Shown here in pieces: positions 44,610 through 53,612 of a stretch of 64,000 nt of DNA. The translations under genes and the position numbers were made by a program. The notes under the pieces are model-generated. The model was not told the DNA's origin. It saw only the letters and a list, made by a program, of their open reading frames with translations, and did no database searches. This stretch comes from Arthrobacter crystallopoietes (lineage in GTDB: Bacteria; Actinomycetota; Actinomycetes; Actinomycetales; Micrococcaceae): contig NZ_CP018863.1 in assembly GCF_002849715.1 (NCBI RefSeq), forward strand, positions 1,178,001 through 1,242,000. Reading direction: 5' to 3'. Position 1 is the stretch's first letter. Each line of letters opens with the position of its first letter.

Positions 44610-46112
44610 CTAGTTGGTTGGTTCGGGAGTGGATGCGGGATCGGCGGCAGCCGGATACTCGCTTTGCCGCGGTTCGCGCAGCAACGGCAGCTGCTCCTGG
44701 CCGCGGCGGCGGATGACGTAGAGGACCAGCGAGAGCAGCAGGATGCCGACGCCGATGGAGAGTTCAAGCGGTCCGCCGTACCCGGTGAGCTCGGAGGACA
44801 GCGAACCGACGACAAGGACGACGGCGCCGTAAACCGTCAGCGTGATGGCCAGCGGCATCGCGGTCTTGCCGGCACGGAAGGGGCGTGGCATCTCGGGGTG
44901 GTCTTTGCGCAGGATGATGAAGCCGCTCACAGCCAGCAGGATGGCCAGCAGGTAGCCGAGGTTCGCGGCCACGAGGATCGAGATCGGGTTCGAGACGAAG
45001 ATGATCAGCAGGATGTTCATGACCACGGCGGTCAGGATCGCCCGGGCAGGCACCTGATGCTTGTTGAGCTTCTCGAACTGACGGGGAACCAGCCCGTCCA
45101 GTGCCGCGCCATAGAGGGCACGCGAGCCGTCGGCCATGCTTGCATTGACACCCATCAGCAGCGCGCCGATGGAAATGATCAGCATAATGTCGGCGACGGG
45201 GCCGGCCGGCAGGACGCTGGCGAAGGCGTTGACGAAGACTCCACCGACGTCGGCCGCCGCGTCTTCACGCGAGACCAGGCCGCCAACACCGAGCGGGACC
45301 AGTGCAAACATCGCGAAGGTGTAGGCACCCGATGCGGACAGCGCACGCTTAGCGTCCTTGCGGGACTTGTATTCAGGGGTGAAGGCAGCGCACATTTCGG
45401 TGCCGTAGGCGGTCCAGCCCACCAGATACAGCCAGACAATAGCGTCCTGCCAGCCACCCCAGTGGTCGGCGCCTTCGTCGCCGAGGCCCCAGGTGAGGTT
45501 TTCGAACTGCCAGTTACCGCTGATGATCGGCGAGACGACGAAGATCAGCAGCGGAATGACCAGCAGTGCACCGAGGAGCTTGTTCACCCATGCCGCGGGC
45601 TGCGCACCGAAGAGGTTCGGGACCATGATGGCCAGGATCAGGCCGATTCCCAGCAGCTGGCTCAGCCCGATCTGGGCGATGCCGAGGTCCAGCACCCAGA
45701 CCTGATCCGGGAACCAGCGCGCCTGGATGATCGCACCGGCGGTGAAACTGACCACGGAAATGACCGCGGACCAGCCGAACCAGTAGCCGAAGGTAGCCAG
45801 GGCGCCGGCGGGCGCGAAGCGCTCCTTCCACGCCTCGTGTGCGTAGACGGGAACGCCGCCGGGCTTGTTGGGAAACATGGACGCCATTTCGGCGAAGAGG
45901 TTGTTTTGCAGCCAGCCGATTCCGGCTGCCAGTGCCCAAATGAACATGGCGGACAGGGCTCCGATGGCCGCCATCGTCGCCCCAAAGGAGACGAACAAGC
46001 CGCCGGAGACGGCCATAGCAAGCGCGAACGCGTCCTGCCAACGGAGGGTTTTATGCAGGGATGACGGTTCAGCGGCAGGAACGGCTGCAGCAGGTGTGGT
46101 GTGGTCGGTCAT
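44610..46112 (-). CDS. APC-family amino acid/amine permease
   Basis: The 500-residue membrane protein has about 12 helices and APC features: AFALAMAVSGGLFVSFGATM in helix 1, FAEMASMFPNKPGGVPVYAHEAW (ends FAEMA and HEAW) in the helix 2-3 region, and GWTAYGTEMCAAFTPEY near helix 6. It should import the amine or amino acid broken down by the downstream oxidase. The ATG at 46112 has GAAAGG upstream. It is the first gene of the amine operon, and an operator-like repeat lies 70-95 bases upstream. Confidence 0.85.
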   Translation of the reverse strand: MTDHTTPAAAVPAAEPSSLHKTLRWQDAFALAMAVSGGLFVSFGATMAAIGALSAMFIWALAAGIGWLQNNLFAEMASMFPNKPGGVPVYAHEAWKERFAPAGALATFGYWFGWSAVISVVSFTAGAIIQARWFPDQVWVLDLGIAQIGLSQLLGIGLILAIMVPNLFGAQPAAWVNKLLGALLVIPLLIFVVSPIISGNWQFENLTWGLGDEGADHWGGWQDAIVWLYLVGWTAYGTEMCAAFTPEYKSRKDAKRALSASGAYTFAMFALVPLGVGGLVSREDAAADVGGVFVNAFASVLPAGPVADIMLIISIGALLMGVNASMADGSRALYGAALDGLVPRQFEKLNKHQVPARAILTAVVMNILLIIFVSNPISILVAANLGYLLAILLAVSGFIILRKDHPEMPRPFRAGKTAMPLAITLTVYGAVVLVVGSLSSELTGYGGPLELSIGVGILLLSLVLYVIRRRGQEQLPLLREPRQSEYPAAADPASTPEPTN

Positions 46113-46182
46113 CACGGGACCTTTCGGGGAAATAACGCCGCAAAGCATTCGAAGGAAGAAGGCGTGAGCTAAAGCACGTACT

Positions 46183-46208
46183 AAGAACTATGCATCTGCT
46201 TAGTTCTT
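46183..46208. promoter_or_regulatory. inverted repeat, likely TetR operator
   Basis: AAGAACTA (46183-46190) and TAGTTCTT (46201-46208) form a perfect inverted repeat with a 10-base spacer in the promoter shared by the amine permease and the divergent TetR regulator. The size and place fit a TetR-family operator. Confidence 0.6.
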
Positions 46209-46310
46209 TTCGTCAAGACCTGTGGACCTTTAAATTTCCGCCGACGCACAGAAGTGTTTGACGGCGCAATCCCTGCCCGGGACAGGCGCGAGGTTGGATA
46301 AACTCGCTTC

Positions 46311-46892
46311 ATGGCCAACGGACGAGCGCACAAATACGGTGATGGGCGGGACGCCTTGCTGGCCGCTGTGGTAGCAGTCGTCGCCGAAAAAGGACTGCGC
46401 GGGCTGACATACCGCGCAGTGGCGGACCATGCCGGAGTAAACAACACCCTGATTTCGCACCACTTCGGCTCCCGAAGCGCGCTTCTGGAAGCGGCGATGG
46501 AATGGGCGTCAGCCCGCTCCATCCGGCTCAGTGACCTCTCCGCCACAGAAGAAGTAAACGCTGAATTCGCGCAGGCGCTGGTGGAACTCGTGCAGTCGGA
46601 GCCTGAACTGCAGCTCTTCCAATACGAGATGATTCTGGAATCCCGCCGCAAACCCGAACTCCGGCCGGCAGCCGTCAAGCTCTATGACAGCTACGTCGAA
46701 TCGATGCAACAGGCACTCCAGAAGCACGGCTACCAAGACACGGCCCCTCTGGCTCGGGCCATCTTCGCTGCCCTGGACGGACTGGTCCTGCAGCAACTCA
46801 CCGTGTCGGATCCCGGCACGGTACGTGAAGCAATCGTGCGGATCGGAGCCCTCCTGGAAAAGCAGCCTACTTCGCTGAATCCAGCTGGCTAG
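46311..46892 (+). CDS. TetR-family transcriptional regulator
   Basis: The 193-residue protein has a TetR N-terminal DNA-binding domain (residues 12-60: LLAAVVAVVAEKGLRGLTYR, VADHAGVNNTLISHHFGSR) and a BetI/TetR_C-like ligand domain. It diverges from the amine permease operon and is its probable repressor, released by the amine or a product. A decayed, partly similar copy lies downstream on the other strand (46984-47215). Confidence 0.9.
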   Translation: MANGRAHKYGDGRDALLAAVVAVVAEKGLRGLTYRAVADHAGVNNTLISHHFGSRSALLEAAMEWASARSIRLSDLSATEEVNAEFAQALVELVQSEPELQLFQYEMILESRRKPELRPAAVKLYDSYVESMQQALQKHGYQDTAPLARAIFAALDGLVLQQLTVSDPGTVREAIVRIGALLEKQPTSLNPAG

Positions 46893-47329
46893 GCGCTTGG
46901 GTCAGGCCGTCTGGATCTCTTCCGGGCCAGCGACGGTCAGCCAGCGCCCTACCCCCGGGATATTCGTAGAGAACGAGTATTTTTTAAACGTATAAGTCAT
47001 TTAACCGGTGGCCGTAACTCGGGCTCTTCCGCCGGGATGCCATGATCATCTCGAATTGGAGCAGCTGCAGTTCAGAATCGGTCAGGACAAGATCAGTGAA
47101 AGCAACAGCAAACGTTGCATCGAGGCGTCCTGCGAGGCAGCATGAGCGAATTCCAGGGGACGCTCGACCGCCCATTCGATGGCTGGAGCCTCTAGGTGCC
47201 AGCGCGGGTTAATACCCACAGTTACCGCCTTCTTTCCCCTCGGGATGCGCTGCAGTATTGAGTGGCCGGAGGCCCGAGAGTAGCGTGGCCCCATCGACAA
47301 CTCCCATCACCTTAATTTTCGGAGTGACC
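46893..47329. other. 437-base gap holding a TetR pseudogene and the ggt promoter
   Basis: The stretch holds the degraded TetR copy described separately and a leader with GGAG just before the gamma-glutamyltransferase ATG at 47330. No intact gene was found in it. Confidence 0.5.
46984..47215 (-). pseudogene. frameshifted fragment of a TetR-family regulator
   Basis: Two minus-strand frames together resemble the neighbouring TetR protein. One gives HLEAPAIEWAVERPLEFA, like SALLEAAMEWASARSIRL at residues 57-74 of the intact protein. The next frame gives LTDSELQLLQFEMIMASRRK, like VQSEPELQLFQYEMILESRRK (first residues VQSEPELQ) at residues 96-115. The DNA-binding domain and C terminus are missing. 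It is a decayed paralogue of the regulator at 46311. Confidence 0.6.
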
Positions 47330-49156
47330 ATGGCACATCTGAGACGTCGGTTCGCTGCCTTTACAGCCGCCCTGGTTATGAGCCTAACCAGCGGCACCGT
47401 TGCCAGCCCCGCCTTCGCCCACCCGACCGAGCCCGACAAGACCGCAACTGCCAGGGGATACGGCGGCGCAGTAAGCACCGTAGACCCCGAGGCATCCGCG
47501 GCAGCACTTAGAGTCCTTCGCAAGGGCGGCAATGCCGTGGACGCCGCAGTAGCCGCAGCGGCGACCCTCGGCGTGACTGAACCGTACAGCGCAGGGATCG
47601 GCGGTGGCGGTTACTTCATGTTCTACGACGCGGAGACCGGTGAGGTCAGCTCAATCGACGGCCGCGAAACCGCACCGGAGGCGATGCCGCACGACGCGTT
47701 CATCGACCCGGAGACCGGCGAGCCCTACCCCTTCACGCCTGAGCTCGTCACCAGCGGCGTCTCCGTGGGCGTACCCGGAACGCCGGCGACCTGGGAGCGC
47801 GCCCTCGACCGTTGGGGAACGGTGAGCCTCCGCGAAGCGCTCAAGCCAGCCATCAAAGTCGCCAGCCGCGGCTTCGAGGTCGATGAAACATTCCGCCAGC
47901 AGACCCTTGACAACAAGATCCGCTTCGAGGCGTTCACCTCGACGACCAGCCTCTTCCTCCCCGACGGCGACGCACCCGCCGTCGGCAGTACCTTCAAGAA
48001 CCACGACCTGGCCAAAACGTACCGGCTCCTCGCCAAACATGGCACGGATGCCTTTTACGATGGGCCGCTTGCAGAGGAAATTGCGGCCACGGTTCAGGAT
48101 CCACCGAAGACCGACACCACAAAGCTGCCCGTTCCGGTTGGCCACATGACGACGGCGGACCTGGCCGAATACGAGGCCTTGGACCAGGATCCAGCGCATG
48201 TGGAATACCGCGGGCTGGACGTTTACGGCATGGCGCCCTCGAGCAGCGGCGGCACCACCGTCGGCGAAGCGCTGAACATCCTGGACACGGTCAATCTTTC
48301 CGAGATGACCGTTCCCGGCGCCCTGCACCACTACCTTGAGGCGAGCGCGCTTGCCTTCGCCGACCGCGGCAAGTACGTCGGCGACCCGGCCTTCGTCGAC
48401 GTCCCCACCGACGCCCTCACGGACCCTCTGTTCGGCAAGGAACGCGCCTGCCACATCGACCCGCTGCAGGCGGCCGAGAAACCCGTCACGCCCGGGGACG
48501 TATCAGAGTACGACGGCGTGTGCCCGGCTGCCGCCGCGGCCCCCGCGGATGAGAAGGACACCGAGAACATCTCGACGACCAACCTGACGGTCGCAGACAG
48601 GTGGGGAAACGTTGTCGAGTACACGCTCACGATTGAGCAGACCGGCGGATCCGGCATCGTGGTGCCCGGCCGCGGGTTTCTGCTGAACAACGAACTGACT
48701 GACTTCTCCACGGTGTACGACCCAGCGGATCCGAACCGCATCGAACCAGGCAAACGGCCCCGCTCCTCAATGTCGCCGACCATCATCCTCGAGGACGGTG
48801 AGCCTTTCCTCGCGCTCGGCTCCCCCGGCGGCTCCACCATCATCACGACAGTCCTGCAGACGATCCTGAACCGCGTGGATCTGGGCATGGACATACCGGA
48901 AGCGATCGCGGCGCCGCGGGCATCGCAACGAAACACCGCCAGCGTCACCGCGGAGCCGAAGTTCATCGATGCCTATGAAAGCCAACTGAAACCCTACGGC
49001 CATGAGCTGTCGCCAGCCGGGGACTCGTTCACTTCAGCGGCAGAAATAGGCGCGGCGACCGCAATCGAGTTCATGTCCGATGGAAGCATGGTCGCTGCCG
49101 CCGAACCCGTTAGGCGCGGGGGCGGCTCTGCCCTGGTACTCAAACCGTCCCGGTAG
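47330..49156 (+). CDS. ggt: secreted gamma-glutamyltransferase
   Basis: The 608-residue protein starts with a Sec signal peptide (RRR, a hydrophobic core, then cleavage after AFA near residue 32). The family core follows: GGNAVDAAVAAAATLGVTEP near 65, IGGGGYFMFYD, PSSSGGTTVGEAL near 304, the autocleavage site STTNLTVAD with nucleophile Thr416, and LGSPGGSTIITTVLQTI near 501. It transfers or hydrolyses gamma-glutamyl groups from glutathione or other peptides outside the cytoplasm. The residue after Thr-Thr is Asn where His is more usual. GGAG lies before the ATG. Confidence 0.93.
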   Translation: MAHLRRRFAAFTAALVMSLTSGTVASPAFAHPTEPDKTATARGYGGAVSTVDPEASAAALRVLRKGGNAVDAAVAAAATLGVTEPYSAGIGGGGYFMFYDAETGEVSSIDGRETAPEAMPHDAFIDPETGEPYPFTPELVTSGVSVGVPGTPATWERALDRWGTVSLREALKPAIKVASRGFEVDETFRQQTLDNKIRFEAFTSTTSLFLPDGDAPAVGSTFKNHDLAKTYRLLAKHGTDAFYDGPLAEEIAATVQDPPKTDTTKLPVPVGHMTTADLAEYEALDQDPAHVEYRGLDVYGMAPSSSGGTTVGEALNILDTVNLSEMTVPGALHHYLEASALAFADRGKYVGDPAFVDVPTDALTDPLFGKERACHIDPLQAAEKPVTPGDVSEYDGVCPAAAAAPADEKDTENISTTNLTVADRWGNVVEYTLTIEQTGGSGIVVPGRGFLLNNELTDFSTVYDPADPNRIEPGKRPRSSMSPTIILEDGEPFLALGSPGGSTIITTVLQTILNRVDLGMDIPEAIAAPRASQRNTASVTAEPKFIDAYESQLKPYGHELSPAGDSFTSAAEIGAATAIEFMSDGSMVAAAEPVRRGGGSALVLKPSR

Positions 49157-49170
49157 GCTGCGCCTGACCG

Positions 49171-49437
49171 TTACTTCTTCCCCAGTTTGAACCAAGGGAC
49201 AGTGGCTATTGCGGTGGCAAGATCCGGCGCTGATTTGCCCGCTGCACTCCTGTTCGCCAAGGCTACAGAACGAGCGAAAACCGAGTATCGATGAGGATGC
49301 CCAACACCACGATCACTGATCGTGATTTCTACCGTTCCAGCAGTCTCATGTTGCCCCTCAAAAGTTGTCACCTGGGCTACTTCCTTGAGACCGCTGGCTT
49401 CTTCGAGCTCCGCGATAACAGCCTCTAAATTTTCCAT
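49171..49437 (-). CDS. small protein of unknown function coupled to a LysR gene
   Basis: The 88-residue product is acidic at its N terminus and basic at its C terminus, with no membrane segment and no recognised motif. AAAGGAAC lies before the ATG, inside the end of the LysR gene. Its first 13 bases overlap the LysR reading frame, so translation is probably coupled. It may be a small partner of the regulator; nothing stronger can be said. Confidence 0.6.
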   Translation of the reverse strand: MENLEAVIAELEEASGLKEVAQVTTFEGQHETAGTVEITISDRGVGHPHRYSVFARSVALANRSAAGKSAPDLATAIATVPWFKLGKK

Positions 49438-50366
49438 ACTGTGTTCCTTTGGCCGGCCGTAGTGGAGGGACTGGGTGCCGTCCGGCTCGTGATGATGGAG
49501 ATGAACTTTTGGGCGGCCGAGGTCCGAGCGGGTTGTCCGGTCCAGACCATCGTGAAAGGCCGGTGGAGCTGTATGCCCTCGATTTCGACTTCGATCAGGG
49601 CGCCACTATCGAGATGGGGTCGGACTAAGGAGCGGCTCACGACGGCGGGAGCAATCCCGCTTGCCACGGCACCGGCGATCGCGCCAGTTCCTGTCATGAT
49701 GGCGGCCGGGGACGCCAAGCCATCATCGACTTCAGCGGCCTGCAGTGCCAGTTCGAGAGTGCAGCGACCGGAGCCCTTGTCGTCACAGATCAAAGGCGTC
49801 CGGGCCAGTTCTGCTGGTGAGATGAGTCGACCCTGTCCAGCCCATGGGTGGTTCGGGGAGACCACGACGGCGAGGGGATCGTTCCGGATCCGTTGAGAGG
49901 CGAGGTCAGGTGGCACCTCGGGAGTTTCGATAAATCCCAGAGTCGCCACGTGTCCACGTACTCGCTTGATGACATCTGCGCTGCTGCCGGAAATGAGCCG
50001 AACTGTGGGAGCATCCGGAGCCTGTCTGAGTGCATCCATCCACCCGGGCAGCAGTTGCTCTGAAATTGACTGGCTGGCGGCCACGCAAATATCGGCTTTG
50101 CTACGGAGCGTCCGCACCGACGATGCAAAGATGTCAGCGGCCTCCAGAAGGGGCTTGGCCCACTCGATCACGAGCTTACCGTCGTCCGTCAGCTCTGAAC
50201 CGTTGCGCGAACGATGCACAAGTGCACGCCCAAGCCGGCGTTCTGCAAGCTGGATGCGTGCCGAGACCGCTTGCTGGGTAACCCCGGCATTTTCTGCTGA
50301 GCGGCGAAGGCTTCCCGTCCGATTGATATTCTCCAAGAGCCTCAAGGTTTCTAGGTCAAGTTCCAT
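49425..50366 (-). CDS. LysR-family transcriptional regulator
   Basis: The 313-residue protein starts with a LysR-type helix-turn-helix (residues 2-60: LETLRLLENINRTGSLRRSA, VTQQAVSARIQLAERRLG) and an effector domain (about 90-295). GGAGGGAAGG precedes the ATG at 50366. It diverges from the MFS transporter at 50478 and probably controls it. The inverted repeat at 50406-50420 between them is a candidate binding site. The frame is open further upstream, but that part lacks family similarity. Confidence 0.88.
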   Translation of the reverse strand: MELDLETLRLLENINRTGSLRRSAENAGVTQQAVSARIQLAERRLGRALVHRSRNGSELTDDGKLVIEWAKPLLEAADIFASSVRTLRSKADICVAASQSISEQLLPGWMDALRQAPDAPTVRLISGSSADVIKRVRGHVATLGFIETPEVPPDLASQRIRNDPLAVVVSPNHPWAGQGRLISPAELARTPLICDDKGSGRCTLELALQAAEVDDGLASPAAIMTGTGAIAGAVASGIAPAVVSRSLVRPHLDSGALIEVEIEGIQLHRPFTMVWTGQPARTSAAQKFISIITSRTAPSPSTTAGQRNTVWKI

Positions 50367-50405
50367 CGTCGCCTTCCCTCCATGTGGCCACCGTACCAAG
50401 CCCTT

Positions 50406-50420
50406 ACAAGCCTGCCTTGT
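50406..50420. promoter_or_regulatory. candidate LysR box
   Basis: ACAAG-CCTGC-CTTGT is a perfect inverted repeat with the T-N11-A layout of LysR sites, in the gap between the LysR gene and the divergent MFS transporter. Confidence 0.5.
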
Positions 50421-50477
50421 CACCTGGTAACCAGAACTTCGTAGCCGTTTCGCATACATAACGGAAGCATTGCCGCT

Positions 50478-51764
50478 ATGAGTGGCGAAGCTACCGCGAA
50501 TCCCGGTGAAGCGGACGATGTGACGGGTCAGCTTGGTAAAAGGGCACCCAGACAACGGGCGCTGATCGCCGGGGTCCAGGTAATGGCCCTAGCTGTATGG
50601 TTCTCGGCTTCGGCGGTGGTTCCCTCACTCCAGCTCGAGTGGCAGATCAGCGCTGCAGCCGCAGTATGGGTAACTGCGTCGACTCAAGTGGGCTTTGTGC
50701 TGGGTGCAACCGCTTCTGCACTGACCAATCTAGCCGACCGACTGCGTCCAGACTGGTTGCTCGCATGGTCAGCTTGTGGTGCCGCCTCCGCCACAGTTGC
50801 CTTTGCACTATGGGCCGAGGGACTTGTCATCGCGGTCCTCTTACGGTTTGCCACCGGGGTTTTTCTGGCAGGGGTGTACCCGGTAGGGATGAAGCTAATG
50901 GCGTCCTGGTCAACTCCGGCTCAACGAGGGCGGGCCTTCGGGCTGTTGATCGGCGCACTCACGCTGGGATCTACGTTGCCGCACTTGATCGGCGCTTTTG
51001 AACTTTCCTGGAAGGCAGTCCTGCTCGTAGCTGCTGGTGTAACCATGGCCGGAGGAATACTGTGCGCAGCGGCTGTTCGCCCTGGACCTCTGTTTGAAAG
51101 CCGTTCAGTGAGCCTCGATCCCGGGTTTGTGCGGCGAATGCTTCGCAATCGTGCCCAACGGCTGGTCAACATCAGTTATTACGGGCACATGTGGGAACTC
51201 TACGCCCTTTGGACGTGGCTGCCTTCTTTCATGCTGGCCTCGCAGGATCAGACTTCCCACTCGGGTTGGTCGATTAGTGCCATCGTGTTTTTCTGCATCG
51301 GCGTCGCCGGTGTAATCGGCTGCGTGATTGGAGGTTGGGCCGCTGACCGCCACGGTCGCGCCGTGACTGCGGGGCTTTCTCTTGCGATCAGTGGTGGTTG
51401 TTGCCTCCTCTCTGCAGCCTTCTTTGATACCTCTTGGCCGGTGCTGATCGCCTTCAGTTCCCTTTGGGGTGCTGCGGTGATCGCAGACTCCGGAGTGTTC
51501 TCCACGCTCTTGAGCGAAGCGACCGAACCAGAGCATGTCGGTACTGCCCTGACCATACAGACTGCCCTCGGATTTCTCGTCACGATCGCTTCCATCCAGA
51601 TCGTTCCGATCACCGCCGTGTTCGTGGGGTGGCAGTACGCATTCCTTATCCTCTTCATTGGTCCTCTGGCTGGTGTTGCTGCGCTGTATCGATTCCGACT
51701 CCTGGATATCAAGTCGCGTCCCCGCCCCAAAGTTGGGGACAATCACGCGCGCCTAGCGGAGTAA
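50478..51764 (+). CDS. MFS transporter
   Basis: The 428-residue protein has about 12 hydrophobic helices, the MFS loop motif GGWAADRHGRAVTAG between helices 8 and 9 (near residue 283), and RFATGVFLAGVYPVGMKL in helix 4. Its pattern (long N-terminal soluble stretch of about 30 residues, WFSASAVVPSL in helix 1) resembles nitrate- or cyanate-type or uncharacterised MFS groups. It diverges from the LysR gene. The substrate is unknown. Confidence 0.82.
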   Translation: MSGEATANPGEADDVTGQLGKRAPRQRALIAGVQVMALAVWFSASAVVPSLQLEWQISAAAAVWVTASTQVGFVLGATASALTNLADRLRPDWLLAWSACGAASATVAFALWAEGLVIAVLLRFATGVFLAGVYPVGMKLMASWSTPAQRGRAFGLLIGALTLGSTLPHLIGAFELSWKAVLLVAAGVTMAGGILCAAAVRPGPLFESRSVSLDPGFVRRMLRNRAQRLVNISYYGHMWELYALWTWLPSFMLASQDQTSHSGWSISAIVFFCIGVAGVIGCVIGGWAADRHGRAVTAGLSLAISGGCCLLSAAFFDTSWPVLIAFSSLWGAAVIADSGVFSTLLSEATEPEHVGTALTIQTALGFLVTIASIQIVPITAVFVGWQYAFLILFIGPLAGVAALYRFRLLDIKSRPRPKVGDNHARLAE

Positions 51765-51910
51765 TTCATGCTCGTCACCGCGATCATCACCGTCGTCTCC
51801 AAGAAAGTGGCGCCTGGAGCACAGGGGTTTCTCCAAATCCCCAGCAAAGAATCGACAATTCAGCGTGATGCTCCACTGCAGGAACGTCACGGAAAACCCC
51901 AGCTGATAGC

Positions 51911-52510
51911 ATGAGAAGCATGTCTACGATCCCGCTTCCACCCGCGCCCGGAGCCGAGCAGCATACGAGTCTCGCCCTGGCTAACAGCACCGTCACGCTT
52001 CCTGGCGGTCACGCGGTGGATGAATTAGACAGCCCGGAGAACGCCACCCGATGGCTCATCAGCCACCAGCTCGTTCCCGACGAGACGGCTCTGCTGGCGT
52101 ACTGCCAGAACCAGCTCGCAACCTTGCGGGGCAGTTTGCGTGCAATCTTCGCAGCCCAAGCAGACAGCAGAGAACCTGAACTGAGTGCCCTTGAGGGGGT
52201 CAATCAAGCCCTCACGAAGGTGCCGAGCGCGCCGCTGCTGCGGTATGACCCGCAGGAGGGATTGCACCGCGCTCCACAGCACCCGGTGACGCAACTCGTC
52301 GAACACGCGATGGCCCAAATCGCAGAGGACGCCGCCTCATTGCTGACTGGAGATCAAGCCGGACTGATCGCCCGCTGCGAAGCAACGCCCTGCAACCGGT
52401 TCATATTGCGCACCCACGCGCGCCGCTACTGGTGCTCCACACGATGTGGTGATCGCGTGCGAGCAGCCCGCGCCTATGCCCGAAAACAGGGCAGCGTGCA
52501 CGCCGGCTGA
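51911..52510 (+). CDS. CGNR zinc-finger protein with ABATE-like N-terminal domain
   Basis: The 199-residue protein has an ABATE-like N-terminal domain (about residues 20-130) with ENATRWLISHQL, and a C-terminal zinc finger with Cys in RCEATPCNRFIL and YWCSTRCGDRVRAARAYAR (Cys-x4-Cys and Cys-x3-Cys). The usual CGNR signature reads CGDR here. Such proteins are thought to bind nucleic acid and act as stress-linked regulators. The start could also be the ATG at 51920. No clear operon partner is present. Confidence 0.8.
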   Translation: MRSMSTIPLPPAPGAEQHTSLALANSTVTLPGGHAVDELDSPENATRWLISHQLVPDETALLAYCQNQLATLRGSLRAIFAAQADSREPELSALEGVNQALTKVPSAPLLRYDPQEGLHRAPQHPVTQLVEHAMAQIAEDAASLLTGDQAGLIARCEATPCNRFILRTHARRYWCSTRCGDRVRAARAYARKQGSVHAG

Positions 52511-52689
52511 TCATGAGCCCTCCCCTGCCCGACCGCCACGGCGTGGGATGACCTGTGCATGAAGATCATCCTCTCGAAGCATCATCCTCCAGACGGCCTT
52601 CACTAGGCTCGTATTGGTCCTAGGCACCCGTCACGGGCCGATGCCCCAGAGACACCGCTTCACGGTCCACACCATGAGAGGAATCATCC

Positions 52690-53163
52690 ATGATCGACGC
52701 CCTGCAGGACTTCACCGCCTCGCTTCCCACTGTGCTGCAGTGGGTGGGCGTGATACTCGCAGCCGCGATTCCGTTCATCGAGTCCTACTTCGGGTCCGTC
52801 ATCGGCGTGCTCGCAGGCATCAACCCGGCGGTCGCGATCGCAGCCGCCATCGTCGGCAACGTGATCTCCATGCTGCTCTTCGTGCTCAGCGCCCATAGGG
52901 TGCGTTCGAAGGTAGTCAGCGGCAAGGCACCCAAGGAACCCTCTCCCCGCCAGCAGAAGCTGCGCGCTCAATTCGACAAGTACGGCGTAGCAGGCGTCAG
53001 CCTGCTGGGCCAGACCATTCTGCCAAGCCAGATCACCTCGGCCGCGATGGTCTCGTTCGGAGCGTCGAAGAACGCCGTTATTTTGTGGCAGATCGTCTCG
53101 ATCATCCTGTGGGGCGTCGCCTTCGGAATCCTCGCCAGCTTCGGCGTCTCGCTTATCGGCTAA
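52690..53163 (+). CDS. small multi-pass membrane protein (small multidrug export family)
   Basis: The 157-residue protein has three to four hydrophobic segments (about residues 16-35, 42-66, 98-120, 128-155) and a basic loop (KVVSGKAPKEPSPRQQK near 74). The IPFIESYFG motif after helix 1 and GVSLLGQTILPSQ in the loop are typical of the small multidrug export (PF06695-like) family. Its stop overlaps the end of the convergent Rieske gene by four bases. The transport role of this family is weakly established. Confidence 0.72.
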   Translation: MIDALQDFTASLPTVLQWVGVILAAAIPFIESYFGSVIGVLAGINPAVAIAAAIVGNVISMLLFVLSAHRVRSKVVSGKAPKEPSPRQQKLRAQFDKYGVAGVSLLGQTILPSQITSAAMVSFGASKNAVILWQIVSIILWGVAFGILASFGVSLIG

Positions 53164-53612
53164 ACGACGACGGTGATCCAATCGCCGTCGATCGCCGCAG
53201 CAAATCGGGGCAGCGGCGCGGGGGCCGGCCCACCCGTAACTGCGCCATCCGTCAGCGCGAAGGTCGAGTTGTGGCATGGACAAGCGATCTCGCTTTCCGT
53301 CGCCGCCACCTTGCAGCCCTGATGGGTGCATTCGGCACTGTAGGCGAGGACCGTTTCCTCATTGGGGCGGTGGATCAGGATCGGTTTTCCTTCAACCTCC
53401 ATGTTGGCGGAGCCGCCGACCGGAACCTCGCTGAGCTTGCCCGCCCGAACCGGCGTTCCCTCGGCGCCGACGGCCGCCGGTTCGCCGCTCGTATCTCCGA
53501 CTAGGTTCTGGAAGGGCGAGCAGCCGGCAAGGACGCCAGCCGTTCCTGCGGCGGCACTTACGGTCAGGAGCGAACGGCGTGAAGGGACGCGGGGAGATTC
53601 CATAAGTGCCAT
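53160..53612 (-). CDS. Tat-exported Rieske [2Fe-2S] lipoprotein
   Basis: The 150-residue protein has a twin-arginine signal (PSRRSLLT) followed by a hydrophobic stretch and a lipobox LAGC near residue 30, so it should be folded in the cytoplasm, exported by Tat and lipid-anchored. The Rieske cluster ligands are clear: CTHQGC near 95 and CPCHNS near 111. It lacks the extra helices of cytochrome bc1 Rieske subunits. The start may be the ATG at 53603 instead. No obvious partner oxidoreductase is adjacent. Confidence 0.88.
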   Translation of the reverse strand: MALMESPRVPSRRSLLTVSAAAGTAGVLAGCSPFQNLVGDTSGEPAAVGAEGTPVRAGKLSEVPVGGSANMEVEGKPILIHRPNEETVLAYSAECTHQGCKVAATESEIACPCHNSTFALTDGAVTGGPAPAPLPRFAAAIDGDWITVVV

